Origin: Terriglobales bacterium
GTDB lineage: Bacteria > Acidobacteriota > Terriglobia > Bryobacterales > Bryobacteraceae
NCBI GenBank assembly: GCA_021372245.1
Contig: JAJFUV010000240.1
Location: 1 to 64,000, forward strand
DNA: 64,000 nt
Reading direction: 5' to 3'
Both the position numbers and the translations under genes were made by a program. The notes beneath the pieces are model-generated. The model had not been told where the DNA came from, did not search any database, and worked only from the letters and a program-made list of their open reading frames with translations. Positions 14,045 through 21,391 of this stretch are shown here, in pieces. Each line of letters begins with the position of its first letter. Position 1 is the stretch's first letter.

Positions 14045-14411
14045 CGGGTGCGCGTGCCTCTACTCCGATTACGACGGAGGCAACAAGTTCTATCACGCCG
14101 AAACCGTCAAGGCCAGGAAGCAACACAAGTGCTGTGAGTGCGGTGCAAGGATCGTTCCCTGCCAGCAGTACGAAACGGTAACTGGCAAGTCGGACAGCGA
14201 CATCTGGCGTTTCAAGACATGCTTGCCATGCGTGGAGATTCGTGGCCAGTTCTACTGCGGTGGATCGTGGGACATCGGAAATCTCTGGGACTCCATGCAG
14301 GAGTACGCCTTCCCGTCCCTGACCATGTGCTGCCTGCTGCCGCTCTCGATTGAGGCGCAGCGGAAACTGGTGGACCGATACAGCGATTGGCAGGATATCG
14401 ACGATGACTAA
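14037..14411 (+). CDS. Zinc-binding phage protein
   Basis: 124 residues with HKCCECGARIVPCQQYE (30-46) and later TCLPCVEIRG: a treble-clef-like set of C-x2-C pairs seen in many small phage proteins. The C-terminal half is unrelated and ends acidic (DWQDIDDD). Confidence 0.65.
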   Translation: MANGCACLYSDYDGGNKFYHAETVKARKQHKCCECGARIVPCQQYETVTGKSDSDIWRFKTCLPCVEIRGQFYCGGSWDIGNLWDSMQEYAFPSLTMCCLLPLSIEAQRKLVDRYSDWQDIDDD

Positions 14412-14423
14412 GGAGCCGCACTC

Positions 14424-15164
14424 ATGAGCCTTGAAATCGACTATCAGAACCGCATCGCCGCTCTCGAAGCCTCCCTCCACGCGGCCAACGAGCGGGCGGA
14501 GAAGGTGGAGAAGGAGCGGGGCGAAGAACGGGAGCGCGCCGATTCCAACTTCGCAGCGTATGACCGCATCAAGGGAAAGTACTCCGAGACGTGCAATAAA
14601 TTGCGCTATCTAGAAGAATGTTACGAGCGCGCCGAGAACGACGTAAATACTCAATCACGGGAGCGATCGAGAGCAGAGGCTGAGCTTGCCGAGGCGCGGC
14701 GGAACCTCGATGCCGTAGCCGCAGCGTGCGGCATTAAGCAAGGGCAGACATATCTCCCGCAGCAGTTGGGAGAGATGGCAGCCGAGGCGCGGCGGAAGTT
14801 GGCGGAGGCGCAACACAAGGCCGCGCAGTACGACGCCGTGGTTAAGGCGCTGCATGTCTGTGATGGCGGGCGCTATCGGAATGACACGGTTGAGAGTGTG
14901 ATCGGAGCGGCGCGGAAACTGGCGGAGACGGAGGCGGACACGCGGCGGCTGAGGTGGTTGGCGCTTAAGCTCTCAGTCACACACGCTGGCTTGCCCGCTA
15001 AGGCCGGAGAGATGGACGAGTGGCGCATTCACTGGAAAACCGCGCCGCAGGATATCTGGCTAATGGACGGGCAGACACAGGCGCTACGCAAGGCGGTAGA
15101 TGCCGCCATCGCCACCCAAGAAAATCCCCCACTTTCCCCTTGCAATCCCCCTCCGAAACCGTAA
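14424..15164 (+). CDS. Coiled-coil protein
   Basis: 246 residues; residues 10-115 and 125-170 are almost continuous heptads of Ala, Glu, Arg and Leu. The C-terminal part contains LRWLALKL and WRIHWKTAPQDIWLMDG, a motif seen at the end of some phage early proteins. Function unknown. Confidence 0.65.
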   Translation: MSLEIDYQNRIAALEASLHAANERAEKVEKERGEERERADSNFAAYDRIKGKYSETCNKLRYLEECYERAENDVNTQSRERSRAEAELAEARRNLDAVAAACGIKQGQTYLPQQLGEMAAEARRKLAEAQHKAAQYDAVVKALHVCDGGRYRNDTVESVIGAARKLAETEADTRRLRWLALKLSVTHAGLPAKAGEMDEWRIHWKTAPQDIWLMDGQTQALRKAVDAAIATQENPPLSPCNPPPKP

Positions 15165-15207
15165 TACTGTTAGTAACGTAGTTCCGTTGAACCGTGTGCC
15201 TTCCACC

Positions 15208-15247
15208 GGGCGGGCTGGCCTTCAAGCTGGCTCGCCCTCCGTATTTT
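15208..15247 (+). terminator. Terminator or attenuator
   Basis: A 12-pair stem (15208-15219 with 15226-15237, three G-U pairs) with a six-base loop, then CCGTA and five T (15243-15247). It separates the coiled-coil gene from the promoter at 15272. Confidence 0.6.
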
Positions 15248-15271
15248 TACTCACAGGTAATCCGTTTCCCC

Positions 15272-15300
15272 TTGCGTTTCCTTTTGAGTTGGTGTATTTT
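15272..15300 (+). promoter_or_regulatory. Predicted promoter
   Basis: TTGCGT (15272-15277), 17-base spacer, TATTTT (15295-15300). A CCGTAAT motif (15159-15165) lies 107 bases upstream, before the terminator, not in this spacer. The rest of 15165-15439 holds no gene that can be supported. Confidence 0.5.
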
Positions 15301-15439
15301 TGTGGCAGATGAGCACTTAAGGGTTGGCGATGGGAGGGTGGACCGCCGGGATGGCAGCCAGTACCCTCCTGAACTCCGGGTTTCCCGGGCGAAGTGGCGC
15401 ATAACCACAGCAAGGCAGCGCCGTGAGGCACCGCAAACG

Positions 15440-15775
15440 ATGACGATACCCGCACGTCTTTTAGCCGCGCGCATCATGGAAAACGCTGTTTTGCCAGCCC
15501 GCGACACCAGAGGAAGGAGTTGCGGTACCGTCACCTACGCGCAGATTCAGGCTCGCATCAAGGCCGGGAAAATCACTGGAATCGGGTCGAAAACGATCAT
15601 CCGGTACGTGATCCTGGAAGACGAGAAGCAAGTCCTAAAGGACGAAGCCAAGTCTGAAGATCGCCCCGGTAGCATCACGTCGGATGCCTCCGTAACTGTC
15701 TACCGAGAACCCGTGCGCGACGAGAACGGAAACGTGTTTGCGCGGGTTTGGATGCACAAGCATTGTCGAGCGTGA
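15440..15775 (+). CDS. Hypothetical protein, possible DNA-binding
   Basis: 111 residues from ATG 15440; the frame is open further upstream but the terminator and promoter lie there. TVTYAQIQARIKAGKITGIG followed by KTIIRYVI resembles a small HTH/wing unit. The end contains VTVYREPVRDENGNVFARVW. No firm family. Confidence 0.5.
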   Translation: MTIPARLLAARIMENAVLPARDTRGRSCGTVTYAQIQARIKAGKITGIGSKTIIRYVILEDEKQVLKDEAKSEDRPGSITSDASVTVYREPVRDENGNVFARVWMHKHCRA

Positions 15776-15783
15776 GGTGAACC

Positions 15784-15981
15784 ATGGATTTCTCTACCCT
15801 TGCTCTGAATTGGGTTATCGGCGGTGCCGGTGCCCTTATTCTCTCAGCCGCCATCCGCGCCCTTCCCGAGCCAATGCCGATGGGTAGTCGGCTATACCTC
15901 TTCTGCTATAGGTTTGCAAATAACATCCTGGCGAACTTCGACCTCGCCGACAAGGCGAAGCAGTTGCAGCAGCCGAAGTGA
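15784..15981 (+). CDS. Small membrane protein
   Basis: 65 residues: one hydrophobic helix (LNWVIGGAGALILSAAIRAL), then SRLYLFCYRFANNILANFD. This layout, with the LANFD segment, is frequent in small phage proteins of unknown role; some are listed near lysis or tail genes, but no holin function can be claimed. Confidence 0.6.
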   Translation: MDFSTLALNWVIGGAGALILSAAIRALPEPMPMGSRLYLFCYRFANNILANFDLADKAKQLQQPK

Positions 15982-15984
15982 CCC

Positions 15985-16203
15985 ATGAAAGCCCCAACCA
16001 CTCGCCCCGGCGGGCGCCATTGCCTCCGCGAACGGGCGAACGATCTCCCCGGGGAGGCGGAGCAGCAGGATTATCCCTGCACGGCCGGTGCCCCTGCTGG
16101 CGTACCCCTCGCCACTGCACCGGCCTCCGCTCCGCTGTCAGAGATTTTCCATGTGGGGAGACCGCACTGGCGGGAGATGCAGAGGTGGTTGGCGGCATGT
16201 TGA
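15985..16203 (+). CDS. Small hypothetical protein
   Basis: 72 residues; a competing frame from GTG 15978 was judged less likely. The N-terminal two thirds is low complexity; the end, SEIFHVGRPHWREMQRWL, is more convincing. Confidence 0.45.
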   Translation: MKAPTTRPGGRHCLRERANDLPGEAEQQDYPCTAGAPAGVPLATAPASAPLSEIFHVGRPHWREMQRWLAAC

Positions 16204-16231
16204 GTTTCTCCACCGCAGGGAGATATCGCTG

Positions 16232-16291
16232 ATGACGCAAGCTCTCAGCACCCGGTCGGCTGCGGTACTGGCCGGGCGTAAGTTCTTATGA
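16232..16291 (+). CDS. Possible leader peptide
   Basis: 19 codons (MTQALSTRSAAVLAGRKFL) after GGGAG with proper spacing; its stop overlaps the ATG of the next gene (ATGA), which would couple their translation. Existence uncertain. Confidence 0.3.
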   Translation: MTQALSTRSAAVLAGRKFL

Positions 16292-16851
16292 CTGTCGAAC
16301 TTGAACACGAAATCGATGGTCGCTGGATAGCCGAGGTGCCAGCGGTCCCCGGCGCAATGGCTTACGGCGAGACGGCAGAAGAGGCAACCTCGAAAGCGCG
16401 AGCGCTGGCAAATGACCAGATCACGCGCCGCCAGAAGTTAATTGACAAACTCCTGCTCAACAGCTCGCCGGAACCGAATTCCGGTTGTTGGTTGTGGATG
16501 GGGACGGTTGCGAGGGACGGCTACGGCGACGTTTACGTGCCGGGAAGGCGAACCACTCAAGCGCATCGAGTAGCGTACGAGGTGTTTCGTGGCCCCATCC
16601 CAGAAGGGCTGCATATCGATCACCTTTGCCGTGTGACTTGTTGCGTTAATCCGGATCATCTTGAGCCGGTCACTCCTGCGGAGAACAATAGGAGGGCTGG
16701 CAGTGCAGTGACTCATTGCAGTCGCGGGCACGAATACACTCCCGAAAACACGTATTTCCGCAAGGGTTCGGATAGGCGCGGGAATAGAGACTGCTTGGAG
16801 TGTCGCCGCATTCGCAAGCGCGAGTCGAGGGCGAGGGGAGCCAACTGGTAG
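16288..16851 (+). CDS. HicB-like/HNH endonuclease chimera
   Basis: 187 residues. Residues 1-42 (VELEHEIDGRWIAEVPAVPG, then YGETAEEATSKARALA) are the HicB antitoxin partial RNase H-like fold as seen in orphan HicB proteins. From about 48 it becomes a homing-type HNH enzyme: NSGCWLWMG, AHRVAYEVFRGPIPEG, then HIDHLCRVTCCVNPDHL (109-125; His112, Asn121, His124 in the HNH pattern). The usual HicB C-terminal segment is not found downstream. This looks like an HNH gene that landed in hicB. No hicA toxin gene is visible next to it. Confidence 0.8.
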   Translation: MTVELEHEIDGRWIAEVPAVPGAMAYGETAEEATSKARALANDQITRRQKLIDKLLLNSSPEPNSGCWLWMGTVARDGYGDVYVPGRRTTQAHRVAYEVFRGPIPEGLHIDHLCRVTCCVNPDHLEPVTPAENNRRAGSAVTHCSRGHEYTPENTYFRKGSDRRGNRDCLECRRIRKRESRARGANW

Positions 16852-16863
16852 GTATCGGCACTG

Positions 16864-16928
16864 GGGGTGGCCGCCTGCTCTAACAGGCTGCCGCATGGCT
16901 GTTGACGCAGCCACCGCATCACCACCCC
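16864..16928 (+). ncRNA. Small three-way structured element
   Basis: GGGGTGG (16864-16870) pairs with CCACCCC (16922-16928), enclosing two hairpins GCCTG/CAGGC and GGCTG/CAGCC. It lies just after the HNH chimera, without a T-run. Could be a transcript-processing or mobile-element end structure. Hand folding only. Confidence 0.35.
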
Positions 16929-16961
16929 AAGACAGATTAACAGAGTTTCAGGGGTGGATAT

Positions 16962-17195
16962 ATGGCGGGACTCAAGTGGGACTTTAACGCATCGACATTA
17001 CTCGCCGTTCTGGCGGCGCTCGTCACCGGCGCGCTATGGATTCAGGCGCAGACAACCGTTGAACCACTGAAGAACCAGTATTCGGAGGTTCTGACAGAGG
17101 TTCGGGCGCTGCGGAAGGACGTGCAGGATCTCAGCCTGAAGGTTGAGCGGGCGCAGGTGAAGCTCGAGGACGGGCGGCGCACGGGGGTCCGGTAG
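16962..17195 (+). CDS. Small membrane protein with coiled coil
   Basis: 77 residues: hydrophobic helix at 12-29 (LLAVLAALVTGALWIQAQ) and a C-terminal heptad region (EVRALRKDVQDLSLKVERAQ). The layout resembles i-spanin/Rz or tail-associated membrane proteins, but the lysis genes are 32 kb away. The stop abuts the next ATG. Confidence 0.6.
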   Translation: MAGLKWDFNASTLLAVLAALVTGALWIQAQTTVEPLKNQYSEVLTEVRALRKDVQDLSLKVERAQVKLEDGRRTGVR

Positions 17196-18371
17196 ATGGC
17201 CGCGACCAGCGAGGCGGAACTTCAGCGGGCGCGGCAGATCATCCGCGAGGCGCGCAAGACTCCGGCAACCATGGCCGCCAGCAAATTGGCGAGCGCCATG
17301 GGGATTCCACTCAAGGCCGCCGAGAAGATGCTGGCGGAGGCGCGGCGGGTGGATGCAGAGAAGCCAGTATCGAAGCCATCAGTAAAACCCGCAAGGCCAG
17401 CAATCCAGATTGAGAGCGACGTACTCGCGGCGCTGCGAACCGGACGAATCTCGGCTGTCTCGTTGGCGAGTCACCTTGGAGTTACGCGCGAGGCTGTATT
17501 CACTGCCCTGCAATCACTTATCGACGCTGGCTACAGCATCGAGGTCCGTGGCGACTGGGCGTGGATCGACAAGGATATTGCGCCTGGCGGGACTGAGACA
17601 ATCCACTCGCTTGCGGACTTCAAGGGCGGCTGGAGGTCTTTCGGAGCCACCGGAGACAACCACCTCGGAAGCAAGCACGAACGCCTGGACGCGCTGAACA
17701 CGCTATACGACATCTTTGCCGACGAGGGCATTACCGAGGTCTACAACACAGGCAACTGGATTGAGGGCGAGTCCCGCGTTAACAAGCACGACATCAAGGT
17801 GTTTGGCTTGGACGGGCAGATCGATTACTGGGTCCAGAACTATCCGCAGCGCAAGGGTATCACGACCTACTATGTGGCCGGAGACGATCACGAGGGCTGG
17901 TACCAGCAGCGCGAGGGCATGAATATCGGCCGGCACGCGCAGTGGGCAGCGGAGCACTCCGGGCGCACGGATTTGAAGTTCCTGGGGTACGTTGAGGCGG
18001 ATATCGAACTGAAGACACCCGGCGGGTCGGGGTGGATGAAGATTATGCACCCGGGTGGTGGCGCGGCCTACGCGCTCAGTTACGCTCCGCAGAAGATTGT
18101 GGAGAGCTTTCAGGGTGGCGAGAAGCCGCGCGTCCTGCTCCTCGGGCATTACCACAAGTTCGACTTCTGCTATCCCCGCGAGGTCTACACGGTCCAGACC
18201 GGATGCACCGTAGACCAAAGCATCTTCATGCGGAAGAACAAGATTCAGGCCCACGTCGGCGGGTGCGTCGTGCGGATCAATCAGTCCGCAGATGGAATCA
18301 TCAACCGCTGCCAGGCTGAGTTCATCTCGTTCTTCGACCGCGACTTCTACGGGAACAAGCGGGTGTTCTGA
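17196..18371 (+). CDS. Metallophosphoesterase with N-terminal HTH region
   Basis: 391 residues. Residues 70-125 form a winged-helix-like unit (VSLASHLGVTREAVFTALQ). From 148 a calcineurin-like phosphoesterase: GATGDNHLGS (150-159), YNTGNWIEGE (183-192), VAGDDHEGW (228-236), IMHPGGG (283-289) and LLLGHYHKF (315-322). The second motif has Asn187 where the usual metal-bridging Asp of GD-x-x-D is expected, so metal binding may be altered. Found upstream of terminase genes in many phages; substrate unknown. The stop overlaps the next ATG. Confidence 0.85.
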   Translation: MAATSEAELQRARQIIREARKTPATMAASKLASAMGIPLKAAEKMLAEARRVDAEKPVSKPSVKPARPAIQIESDVLAALRTGRISAVSLASHLGVTREAVFTALQSLIDAGYSIEVRGDWAWIDKDIAPGGTETIHSLADFKGGWRSFGATGDNHLGSKHERLDALNTLYDIFADEGITEVYNTGNWIEGESRVNKHDIKVFGLDGQIDYWVQNYPQRKGITTYYVAGDDHEGWYQQREGMNIGRHAQWAAEHSGRTDLKFLGYVEADIELKTPGGSGWMKIMHPGGGAAYALSYAPQKIVESFQGGEKPRVLLLGHYHKFDFCYPREVYTVQTGCTVDQSIFMRKNKIQAHVGGCVVRINQSADGIINRCQAEFISFFDRDFYGNKRVF

Positions 18372-18832
18372 TGACCAAGATCACCCTCACCGTCCCTCCC
18401 CGCATCGACCGCGAATTCAAACTCGCGGCGAAGAAGGCGTGGCCGAACGAGATGTTCAGTTATCTCCTCGGGACGGTGGCCGGCGATCACGTTTACGTGG
18501 ACTCCCTGTATCTACCCGAGAACGTCGCTGAGAATTGCACGCACAGCCGCACGAATATTCAGCCGGAATGGATGCTTGACGCGCAGGAAGCGGCAAACGA
18601 GGACGGCCTTGTCATCTGCGGCGATATTCACAGCCATCCGTACCATTACCGCGAGACAAGGGGCGTGATTCAGGACCGCGTGCAGTCAGAAGGCGACCTG
18701 GACTGCCCGCACAAATGGCTCGTGGCCGCGGTGTGTGTGGTGCAGGAGATGGCAAATAAGCATCTGCGTGCCTCGCTGCGCTTTTGGGGGCCCAGCATCC
18801 CGGTGGAGTTGAAGAAACGAAAGGGAGCATGA
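18371..18832 (+). CDS. JAMM/MPN-domain protein
   Basis: 153 residues. EMFSYLLG (27-34) gives the first Glu of the JAMM motif and GDIHSHP (84-90) the two histidines, followed by SEGD (106-109) for the Ser and Asp. The spacing between the histidines and S-x-x-D is longer than the textbook seven residues. JAMM proteins are zinc isopeptidases or related hydrolases; in phages they also occur in tail assembly proteins. Coupled to the phosphoesterase gene. Confidence 0.75.
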   Translation: MTKITLTVPPRIDREFKLAAKKAWPNEMFSYLLGTVAGDHVYVDSLYLPENVAENCTHSRTNIQPEWMLDAQEAANEDGLVICGDIHSHPYHYRETRGVIQDRVQSEGDLDCPHKWLVAAVCVVQEMANKHLRASLRFWGPSIPVELKKRKGA

Positions 18833-19191
18833 CGAAAGAGCAGGAAGCCGCGGAGAAACAAGTGCAGTTCGACGGCGGGGCAAAGCGATGCGACCGAAAA
18901 GCACCGCACTTCCTCGTACCCATCGAGCTGCTTGAGGCCGTTGGCTGGACGCGATTCGAGGGAGACGCCAAGTACGCGCCCGGCAACTGGATGTTGGGCG
19001 ACAAGGAGTTCTTTGTGGACTGCCTGTCGCACGCTATCCAGCACCTTTTTGAATTCCCGTGGGACGAAACCGAAGACCACCTCGGCCATGCAGCGTGCAA
19101 TATCGCGTTCATGCTGTGGGCGCTGAAGCGGGGCAAGGTTTCGCGTGACGACTTCCGCAACGTAGCGCGGATCGTGAAAGCACAGAAGTGA
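18829..19191 (+). CDS. DUF5664-like dATP/dGTP diphosphohydrolase-type protein
   Basis: 120 residues from ATG 18829. AKRCDRKAPHFLVPIELL and TRFEGDAKYAPGNW are the signature of the family described as dATP/dGTP diphosphohydrolase N-terminal (earlier DUF5664), all-alpha NTP pyrophosphatases related to MazZ. LGHAACNIAFMLWAL is the closing helix. Such enzymes remove specific dNTPs. In diaminopurine phages they deplete dATP or dGTP, but no purZ-like gene is present in the window. Overlaps both neighbours. Confidence 0.75.
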   Translation: MTKEQEAAEKQVQFDGGAKRCDRKAPHFLVPIELLEAVGWTRFEGDAKYAPGNWMLGDKEFFVDCLSHAIQHLFEFPWDETEDHLGHAACNIAFMLWALKRGKVSRDDFRNVARIVKAQK

Positions 19192-19550
19192 AACTGGTTT
19201 ACGTCGCTGGGCCGTACCGCGACAAGAGCGAGTACGGCGTTCTTCAGAACATCCGCGAGGCTGAGGCTATCGCGCTTGAACTCTGGAAGATGGGATTCGC
19301 GGTCATCTGCCCGCACAAGAACACAGCGTTTATGGGTGGCGCTCAAGGATTGCCGGACGACGTGTGGCTCAAGGGCGATCTGGAGATGATCGAGCGGTGC
19401 GACGGCGTGGTGCTTGCGCCGAAGTGGGCGCTGTCGGTTGGCACACGAGCGGAGAAGGAGCACGCACAGAAGCACGGCATCCCGGTCATCGCGTGGAATT
19501 GGAATAGCGAGCAGACCGTAGAGCATCTGAAGGCGTTGCTGGAGTCATGA
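19188..19550 (+). CDS. Nucleoside 2-deoxyribosyltransferase-like protein
   Basis: 120 residues from a GTG start overlapping the preceding stop. MKLVYVAGPYRDKSEYG opens like DUF4406/DUF1937 proteins of the nucleoside deoxyribosyltransferase superfamily; RCDGVVLAPKWALSVGTRAE is the second conserved block (Gly-Thr and the Glu that acts as nucleophile in true transferases). Probably acts on nucleosides or nucleotides with the upstream pyrophosphatase-like protein. Confidence 0.75.
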   Translation: MKLVYVAGPYRDKSEYGVLQNIREAEAIALELWKMGFAVICPHKNTAFMGGAQGLPDDVWLKGDLEMIERCDGVVLAPKWALSVGTRAEKEHAQKHGIPVIAWNWNSEQTVEHLKALLES

Positions 19551-19563
19551 CAGCGGGGAACCT

Positions 19564-19749
19564 ATGGACGTCCCGCGTCCCCGCTCCGAGCGCGAGCGGC
19601 AGATCGAGATGACGACCCTGCTATCCGAACGGAAAGCCTTGTCGGATCTGGCATCTAGGGCCACCCGGTGCCGCGACCCCTGGACTGAGTTTTACCGCGG
19701 GCTGATGGCCGACCTGGACAAGCACATCGAGAGTTTCAAGAATGCCTGA
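19564..19749 (+). CDS. Small helical protein before terminase
   Basis: 61 residues, charged and helical, with PWTEFYRGLMADL near the end (compare 1872 and 12785 proteins). It sits where a small terminase subunit often lies, but it is too short and lacks a clear HTH, so that role is not claimed. Overlaps the terminase start by 8 bases. Confidence 0.5.
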   Translation: MDVPRPRSERERQIEMTTLLSERKALSDLASRATRCRDPWTEFYRGLMADLDKHIESFKNA

Positions 19750-20590
19750 CGCTGCTTCGCTGTTGGCTTCGATTCCGTCGCTGGAGGAGTGCGCGGCGGA
19801 GCTGAGGAAGAGGCGATCCGATAGTGCCCGCAAGAGTTTTCGCGCGTTCGTCGAGCAGGCGTGGCACGTTCTTGAGCCCGGCACCGAATTCGTTCCCGGC
19901 ATCCACGTGGACGCCATCTGCGAACACCTCCAGGCTGTCATTGAAGGGCGGATCAAGGATATCGTCATCAACATCCCGCCGGGCCATGCAAAATCTCTCT
20001 TGACGTGCGTGTTCTGGCCCGCATGGGCGTGGATCGACCACCCCGAGTTGCGCTGGTTGTTCTCTTCGTACCGCGCCGACCTCGCGATCCGCGACTCTGT
20101 AAAATGCCGGACCCTGATTGAGTCCGACTGGTACCAGAAGCGGTGGGGGAAGAAGTTTAGCCTCCAGGAAGATCAGAACGAAAAGCGCCGCTTCCAGAAC
20201 GACAAGACGGGCTATCGCGCGATCACGTCGGTGGGAACTGGTACCGGAGAGCGCGGCGATATTGTTTGCCTTCCCCACGATGCGCTCATATCCACCACGG
20301 ATGGGCAGATCGCTATCGGGGAAATCGTAGACCGGAAACTGGATGTCGGCGTCCTGGGGTACGACCATCAACGCGGAGAGGTTGTCGTAAACCGAATTGA
20401 AGACTACGAAGTTAACCCCGCACGCGAGTTGGTAGAAATCGAAATCGGGGACCGGAGATTGGTATGCACTGAGGACCACCCGGTATGGGTTGAAGGCAGG
20501 GGATACATCCCCGCCGGGACGGTGCGAGTCGGTGACGAAGTATTGCTTGAAATGCCAGAAGCAGTTCCAGACAAAGCCGGGGCGCAATAG
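19742..20590 (+). CDS. Large terminase N-terminal part fused to split-intein N half
   Basis: 282 residues. Residues 1-175 are the N-terminal ATPase region of a phage TerL: INIPPGHAKS (76-85) is the Walker A/P-loop-like motif, and TGTGERGDIV ends at the Walker B strand. At Cys176 the intein begins (CLPHDALISTTDGQIAIGEI, block A; CTEDHPVWVEGRGYI, block B with the His) and the frame ends after 107 intein residues. The rest of TerL is encoded from 21269. After trans-splicing the junction would read DIV-CVDDP, restoring Walker B. The protein packages DNA into proheads through the portal. Confidence 0.9.
   Translation: MPDAASLLASIPSLEECAAELRKRRSDSARKSFRAFVEQAWHVLEPGTEFVPGIHVDAICEHLQAVIEGRIKDIVINIPPGHAKSLLTCVFWPAWAWIDHPELRWLFSSYRADLAIRDSVKCRTLIESDWYQKRWGKKFSLQEDQNEKRRFQNDKTGYRAITSVGTGTGERGDIVCLPHDALISTTDGQIAIGEIVDRKLDVGVLGYDHQRGEVVVNRIEDYEVNPARELVEIEIGDRRLVCTEDHPVWVEGRGYIPAGTVRVGDEVLLEMPEAVPDKAGAQ
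20267..20587 (+). other. Split intein, N-terminal half (IntN)
   Basis: 107 residues starting at the catalytic Cys (codon 20267-20269). Block A (CLPHDALISTTDGQ) and block B (LVCTEDHPVWV, with Thr and His at their expected places) are clear. Length matches known natural IntN halves of about 100 residues. The last roughly 60 bases are also read in another frame by the HNH gene. Confidence 0.88.
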
Positions 20591-21383
20591 TTCATTCTGC
20601 TCGCATGACTGCTACAGCCAGAGCCGCAGGGAGCGGAACACTTTTACGTGCGAGCAATGCGGCATCCGGTTCTACCGGGCGCCGGGGCACAACCAACGCA
20701 CCGAGCACACGTTTTGCAGCCACAAGTGCCACGGGGAATGGAATCGCGGGCAGAACAATGCGGCTTGGTCTGGGGGCGCGGTTGAGAAGCGCTGCGAAGC
20801 CTGCGGGAAGATGTTCACGGTTAAGCCAAGCGACTCCGACCTGCGATGTTGCAGCAACAGGTGCCGAGCCGCTAGAGCGGCTACCGGGATACGCAGAAGT
20901 ATCCCTCCCGGAGAGTGCGGGTCTTGCGGAAAGACGTTCCGAAAACGCACCCGATCAGCGGAGTTCTGTTCCGTCGCCTGCAAAAACTCCCATCATTCCT
21001 TGGCAATGGCGGGCGATGGGAATCCACGGTATGTTCACGGAGAAGGAAACGCCCCGTACCCTTCAGGGTGGAATGAACACTACAAGGTTCGGGTCAGGGG
21101 GCGAGACGGGTTTAGGTGCCGAATCTGTGGACTTCCAGAGTCGGAAAGCAATAGGGTCCTCGATGTCCACCACATCGACTACGTAAAAGGAAATCTCGAT
21201 CAGGGAAACCTAATTAGCGTATGTCGATGGTGCCACGGAAGCCTGCACCCCAAGAACAAAGAGAAGCGATGTCAATTAACAGAGGCGTTGTCACGTCTGT
21301 TAGGCGGCTTGGATTTGACGGAAAGCCAACGTACAATCTTGCCGTCTCGCCTACGCACAATTACTTTGCCAATGGCGTCCTAG
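20532..21383 (+). CDS. HNH homing endonuclease inside the split intein
   Basis: 283 residues from GTG 20532 in a different frame from the intein halves; the frame is open from 20490. The N-terminal two thirds holds four or five zinc-knuckle repeats (CLKCQKQF, CEQCGIRF, CEACGKMF, CGSCGKTF, each with later Cys partners), likely for DNA recognition. The HNH core is FRCRICGLPESE, then VLDVHHIDYVKG, NLISVCRWCHGSLHP (His213, His214, Asn226, His235). It overlaps IntN by 59 bases and IntC by 115 bases, ending 8 bases before the intein's last codon ends. It would cut intein-less terminase genes to spread the intein. Confidence 0.88.
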   Translation: MTKYCLKCQKQFQTKPGRNSSFCSHDCYSQSRRERNTFTCEQCGIRFYRAPGHNQRTEHTFCSHKCHGEWNRGQNNAAWSGGAVEKRCEACGKMFTVKPSDSDLRCCSNRCRAARAATGIRRSIPPGECGSCGKTFRKRTRSAEFCSVACKNSHHSLAMAGDGNPRYVHGEGNAPYPSGWNEHYKVRVRGRDGFRCRICGLPESESNRVLDVHHIDYVKGNLDQGNLISVCRWCHGSLHPKNKEKRCQLTEALSRLLGGLDLTESQRTILPSRLRTITLPMAS

Positions 21384-21391
21384 TCCACAAC
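21269..21391 (+). other. Split intein, C-terminal half (IntC)
   Basis: 41 residues. TYNLAVSPTHNYFANG is block F and VLVHN plus Cys+1 is block G, with the penultimate His and terminal Asn needed for splicing. It is in the same frame as IntN, 678 bases after the IntN stop, with its own start codon and ribosome site. All catalytic residues appear intact. Confidence 0.9.

Noticed and set aside
17196..18371. SbcD partner for the SMC/SbcC-like ATPase
   Set aside because: The phosphoesterase is over 40 kb away and its motifs and HTH region resemble other phage enzymes more than SbcD.
19564..19749. Small terminase subunit
   Set aside because: Position is suggestive, but 61 residues without an HTH are not enough to support that name.
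20590..21269. Terminase pseudogene
   Set aside because: The interruption is explained by an intein with complete splicing motifs; the exteins join exactly at Walker B, so the gene is probably functional.
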